A stretch of 54,641 bases of DNA from an uncultured Verrucomicrobiota bacterium (GTDB lineage: Bacteria; Verrucomicrobiota; Verrucomicrobiia; Limisphaerales; AAA164-E04), in contig CAJXVR010000007.1 in the NCBI GenBank assembly GCA_913061285.1, positions 1 through 54,641 on the forward strand, in the 5' to 3' direction. Positions within the stretch are counted from its first letter, which is position 1. Each line of letters opens with the position of its first letter. The position numbers and the translations under genes were made by a program. Positions 46,601-52,600 of the stretch are shown piece after piece. Under the pieces are notes generated by a model. The model saw nothing but the letters and a program-made list of their open reading frames with translations. It was not told where the DNA came from and did no database searches.

Positions 46601-49600
46601 AGTCGGATTTGTCAAACGGATATTCACCCCATTACCCGGGGCAACCACGGCCACGTCCCCGTCAGCCGAGAGATTGAAGGTGTCGGATCCATTCGCTCCA
46701 TTTACGGCCACAGTATCATGGGAGGTATCCGCTCCGAGATTGAGTGCCAAATTCTTCAAGATCGAGGAGGCCAAGTAGTTTACCTTGATCCGATCAGCCT
46801 GTCCTCGAGCATCCAGATCGATCGATTCGACACCTAGAACCGGGTGCACCCCATCGGAGATATTGAGACCAAAGCCAGTACCAAATGGATCGAATTCAAT
46901 CGTTTCACTATTATTGCTCAGCGTCACGAGATAGAGATCATTTCCAGAACCACCCTCGATCAGGGTATCTAACCCATCACCACTCACCCACTCGATGCGA
47001 TCATCGCCACCCGCAGTGTTGATTTGATCTATGCCGGTGCCACCAATGGCGATATCGATGCCGCTGCCGCCAAGAATTTCGTCATCTTCGCTGCCTCCGA
47101 GCAAGGTGTGCATCCCGCTTCCGGTGGCCATCAAATCGTCATTCCCACTGCCACCACTTAGCGTTGCCGTACCTGATCCGTGGTAGGTGAGTATATCATT
47201 CCCAGAACCCCCACTGAGGGTTGCGTCAGCAAGAACGCCATTCCGGACAATAATCGAATCCGTGCCAGTTCCAGCGTCGGCCACGATGTTACCGATTCCG
47301 CTGTGTTCCTCGCTAAACCCAAAGGCCGTCACTCGGACAGTTTCGTTTCCAGCGCTACCACTGAGATGTTCAACCACATAGGCCTCATCCGTGATTCCGG
47401 TATATTCGGCAGCTTGACGGGATCCTGCATGGGAACCGACGTTGAGTCTCAGTTCTGATCCATTGCGGTTCGCTAACACCGGGATGAGGTCAGCTTCATC
47501 ACCGCCAGGTTGACTGATAGATCCCAAACTAAAGGTTATCGTGGCACACACTTCGGTCAATAAGAGATCAACACAAGCGCTAGCCCTAATCCTCAGTCGC
47601 CCACTCTCAATACTAACGCTAGCGTTAACACCCACACCAATTCGAATTCCTGCAATCTTGAGTCCGGCACTGCCGTTGACGTTGAAGGCGAATATATCGT
47701 GTCCAAGTGTGATTGACGCATTAGCAGACAAATAGGCAGGTCCTGCAGTCACCCGGAAGCCGGCACTGGCCGTAAATCGGAAACCACTCTCTGAGATCCA
47801 TCCGTGAACATTCGCATTAAAGACTCCGCCAACGTTGAGCGACAAGGGGTTGCTTGAGGGAATCTCGAGTCGGAACCCTGTGCTATTGGCTTCAATTAAG
47901 AGTGTTCCTGAGAGCGTAAATCCAAGAATATTCAAACCGCCATCCACTCGGACTCGTGCGGTTTGAGGACCAATGTTCACATTGTTAATCGTGACGGCCC
48001 GATTGGTGGTATTAACTTCCAGTGTAAATCGACCATTCACAGACAATCCATCAAACGGACGGAAACCACCAGCGGCGGCGAGTGTGAGGCCAGCCCGGAA
48101 GGCCAACCCATTGGCATTGATAATAATACCACCGTTAAAATTCAGATCGATGCCCAAGACTCGTATTACCCCGTCAACACTTGCATTGACACCCGCAGTG
48201 CTGATTGTCACATCGAACTGACCGTTAACATCCAGGATCCCTAATACACTCAGCGTGCCGTCAATACTGATACGAGCATAAGGGCCGGCGGCGAGGTTGA
48301 CTGTCTGGTCAGCGATGACACCAACGAATCGACCAGTGGTGTTCAACTCGAATACAGCCGAACCTTTGAAATTGAATCCGGATCCACCAAATGAGGTTGA
48401 GATGGCAAGTTTTGCAGCGATTCCGTCAGTTCCAATCAGCAAGCCCCCGCGCACACCAATACTTAGTATGGCTGTGTTTCCAACCATGGCTTTGAGCTGA
48501 CCGTCGGCGGAAACTTCGAGTCCGGCGCCGGAGATCTGGATGATCAGTTCGCCTTCGATTCGGAATTTGTTCCCAGCGGCCGGTGAGACATCCACATGAC
48601 CATTGACGATCAGCTTGGCGTATCGACCCGGTGCTAGATTGACGGCGACTCCATTGACCGTTCCGATCGCTAGATTCGTCGTATTGAGTTCCAAGCTAAA
48701 CGTGCCACCAAGACTAAAGCCCGTTCCACCGGTGTCACTTCCATATGCCGTGCTGAGACTAATTTTCGCTGCGATCCCACGATCATTGATAAGCAGGAAT
48801 CCTAGTGCTCGGAGAGATAAAATGGTCTGATTTGCAACAATCGCTTCGAGATTGGCATCAGCGGCCAGAACAAAACCCGTGCTCGAGACTTCGACAACGA
48901 ACCGACCATCCAGTCGGAACTTATTGCTCCCGATGGCGAGTAGATCCAGATGCCCATTGAGGATAATCTTAGCGTAGTTGCCCCCGGCGAGATTGACGCG
49001 AATCCCATTGATCGACCCGATCGCTTGGCCGGTTGTATTTAACTCAAAGACGAACGTCCCACCCAGTGAGAACCCAGTGCCAGAGGTGTTCGAACCGGAT
49101 CCAAGGTTCAGAGAAATCTTGGCGGCAATTCCGTTACCGTTAATCAAGAGGAATCCGACTGCGTTCAGCGTCAGAATATTCGCGCCAGCCACCACAGCAC
49201 TCAGCTTTCCAGTTGCGGCGAGGATCAATCCAACGGAGGACGCTTCGAAAACAAAGGAGCCATCTAGACTAAAACGATTATCTCCATTAAGGCCTAGATG
49301 CAGAAAGGCATTGTTCACCACCAACTTGATGTACGGCCCGGACGCCAAGTTGACCGCGACTCCTCGAACAGTACCAATTGCAGCATTCGTCGTGTTTAAC
49401 TCAAAGATGAAGTTACCCCCGATACCGAAGTTCGATTGACTAGCTGAGGACTGCACTAAGGCACTCAGAGCAATCTTTCCGCCGATGCCATCTCTGTTGA
49501 TCAACAAGAATCCAAGGGCATCCAATGAGAACACTTCGGTTCCAAAGGCGAGAACGTTAAATTCCGTGTCGACGGCCACCACCAAACCATTGCTTCCTAC

Positions 49601-52600
49601 CTCGAGGACGATCGTTCCGTTCTCAAGTACGAATCCAGAGTTGGCGACAAGGAAGGCCATTCTTGCGTTTTCCACTCGTATCCGGGCGAAGACACCCGCT
49701 TCGAGGCTTCCCGCGTTTCCTAAATTGACAGCACTACCCGTGGTATTGACTTCGAGCGTGAAGGTTCCGCCTAGTGAGAACCCATTACCAGCCACTCCAA
49801 AGTTACCGGCGCGGGTTAGGCTTAGAATTCCAGCCAACACGTAGATTGGACTCTCGGCCGTTCCGACATTCGTGATGATCAAACCGCCAGTGGCAGCCAT
49901 ACTCAGGATTGTCTTTCCACCAAACCTTAGGGAAAGGTTGCCGTCGGCTTGAACGCTGAATCCGCTATTGTTGGCGGAAACAATCAGGTCCCCTTCAAGT
50001 CGGAAGCCAGCGATACCACCAATGTTAAGTTGGAGGAAGCCACCTGCCCTCAACTCGATTGTCTCTGCCGTGAGTGTCACACCGGCTAAAGTTATATCTG
50101 AGGAGTGGGTATTGATATACAGCCCCATATTGAAGTCGAGCTGGAATCCGGTTCCCGACAAACTTTGTCCGCCACTACCACCTGCTGAAACTCCAATTGT
50201 GACAAAGCCGGCAAGATAGGTTTGGCCATTGGACCAGGCGATTCGAAGGGCAGCGTTCGCTTGAGCTCCAACGATATTGGCCACATCGACGACCACGTTG
50301 GCTTGGATTTCGATGAAGCTACTTGAAAGCACAAACTCGAAACTGCCTGTCATTGTGAACGCTTCACCAGCGCCGCCACTAGGATTAAAAGCTAAGGAGC
50401 CACCAGCCGCTAATCGGACAAGCTCGGGCGATAAGACAACTTCAGTCGTATTGATGCTTCGAACACCCGTTGTAGCATCGAAGGTGTAGGTCTCGACCGT
50501 CTTCGATACACCCGCGGTATTGAATTCAAGCACGAAACTCGCACTCAATGCAAAGCCTGGGAGAATCGCTACGGAATTCGTATTCAGAGAGAGTTCAGCA
50601 ATTCCGTATAATCCATCTGAATCGATGCCAAACGCCATCGTGCCAGTCAGACCAAACAATGGTGTTGAGGATCCAGGAACCACCACAGAAGTTCCCACAG
50701 CGGCACTCACAGCAATAGCGCCTGTTGACGTATTGAAGGTAATGGTTGCAGCACCATCCAAGGTCAAGCCCACCATGGTGAGCTGGAAGTTGTTCACCTG
50801 AATCCGAAGGGTACTGGCGGGAAGATTTACGTTGGTGCTTCCTCGAGCAATGGACACATCGGTCAATTTGGTATTGAGCTCGAGATTAAAGTCCCCACTC
50901 ATACCGAAGAAACTGGTTCCTAGTGCCGTATCGTAAGAAAGCCCAAGATTCACCACGACCCCATCCGGATCGAGTTGGAAACCACCCCGAACGTTGAACG
51001 TTCCTACCGCTCCCAATGATAAGGTCGTATCAACCTGAACGCTGACTGCAACACCGTTACCGGTTGAAGCCACAGTCATTTGGAAACTGCCCGATAGGGT
51101 TAAAGTATTCAGGAAGACCAAGTCGCCAACAGCGGCAATCAGCAGGTAATTTCCGGGGGCGGCTTCAGATCCACCCAAGAGTGGGGCACCGGCAGTGATT
51201 ACCAATTCATTGGTCGAGTTGGCAAAATCGTTGGGAACTGGACCGACCGCTGGAGGAAGTGCGAACCTAATCTCTTCGCCGGTAGTGTTTAGTTGTAATA
51301 AGAAACTCGCGTTCAGACTTAGTCCAATCTCTGAGGGAAGGTTGGCCTGCAGCGTAAGAGCAAACTTTCCTGCAATACCGTCGGAATTGATCACAATGAG
51401 TCCAACCGTACTAAATCGCAGCAACGGACTACTCGGGTCACCGATATTTAGCGAGGCATCTGCGAAGAGTTGGAACCCATCGTCGCTGATTTCGATACGG
51501 AAATTCCCAACGAAATCGACACTCATCACACTCAATGTGCCACTGATCGTTGCGACAAAATAAGGACCAGGAGTTCCGTTTGAACCATCAAAACGAGGGG
51601 GACCCCCACTAATCGTAAACGTGATTGAACCATTATTGTTTACGGCGAATCGGGAGTCGAGGTTACCGCCAATTGCAGCAAGTGCATTGACATCGACTCC
51701 ATTGATAGCACCCAGCTCGGCGCCTTCGTTTGAAGTCAATAAATCCGCGTGGCCCGTCAAAAACGCAGCGTAGCGTTCTGGGATGGTAATATCATGGTCA
51801 TAGCCAGTAGTATTAAAGACTAACCTAGCTTGGGCTCCGGCACCAAAGGAGAGATCGCCCAGGGCTCCGCCGCTCGCAATGGCAATGCTAATCTCGAGAT
51901 CAGCAGCGACACCATCACCGGTTATAGATAGCCCTCCGAGGGCGTTCATATCAAAGAACTTTTGGCTCCCCGTGCTGCCCACATCGGGTCCAAATTCAAC
52001 GCCTCCGGCAACAAATGCTTTAAGGCCACCAGGAGTAACTTCGAATAGAACGAGGCCGTTCACCCCGACGACTGAATTAGTTTTGGCGACATCCGAATAG
52101 ACAGTCAACAATCCACCGAACTGGAAGCTGACCAAAAAGTCGTTGAAGTCGAGAACGACAGGAGATTGCGAATCTCCGGTGTTAACTTCAAAGCCCTGCT
52201 CAACCGTGCCATTGTTGTTCTTGTCCGACTCGCCGGCATCATTGAAATCCCCGTCATCGTTTAAATCCTCGTCGAATGTCGATTCAAAATCGATGACTTC
52301 CAGCCCACTCGTACCAAGCCCAACGTTAAGCGCGATATCGAATGCGCCCTGGAGATCCAAATAATCAATGCCAACCAATCCGAAACTATTCACCGATGCC
52401 TTACCTGCAAGATAGACACCAAGATCGTTGATATTGGTCGACGCCATCAAGGCCAACCCAATATCGAGATCGGTAACATGAACTCCGATGGATTCGCTAT
52501 TCAACTCATCCTGATCAACGGATTGATTTCCGTTCGTATCGGTCCAATACGGTGCATTAGCACCAATGAACGCAGTCAGGTTTGCTCCGCCGATGGTCAT

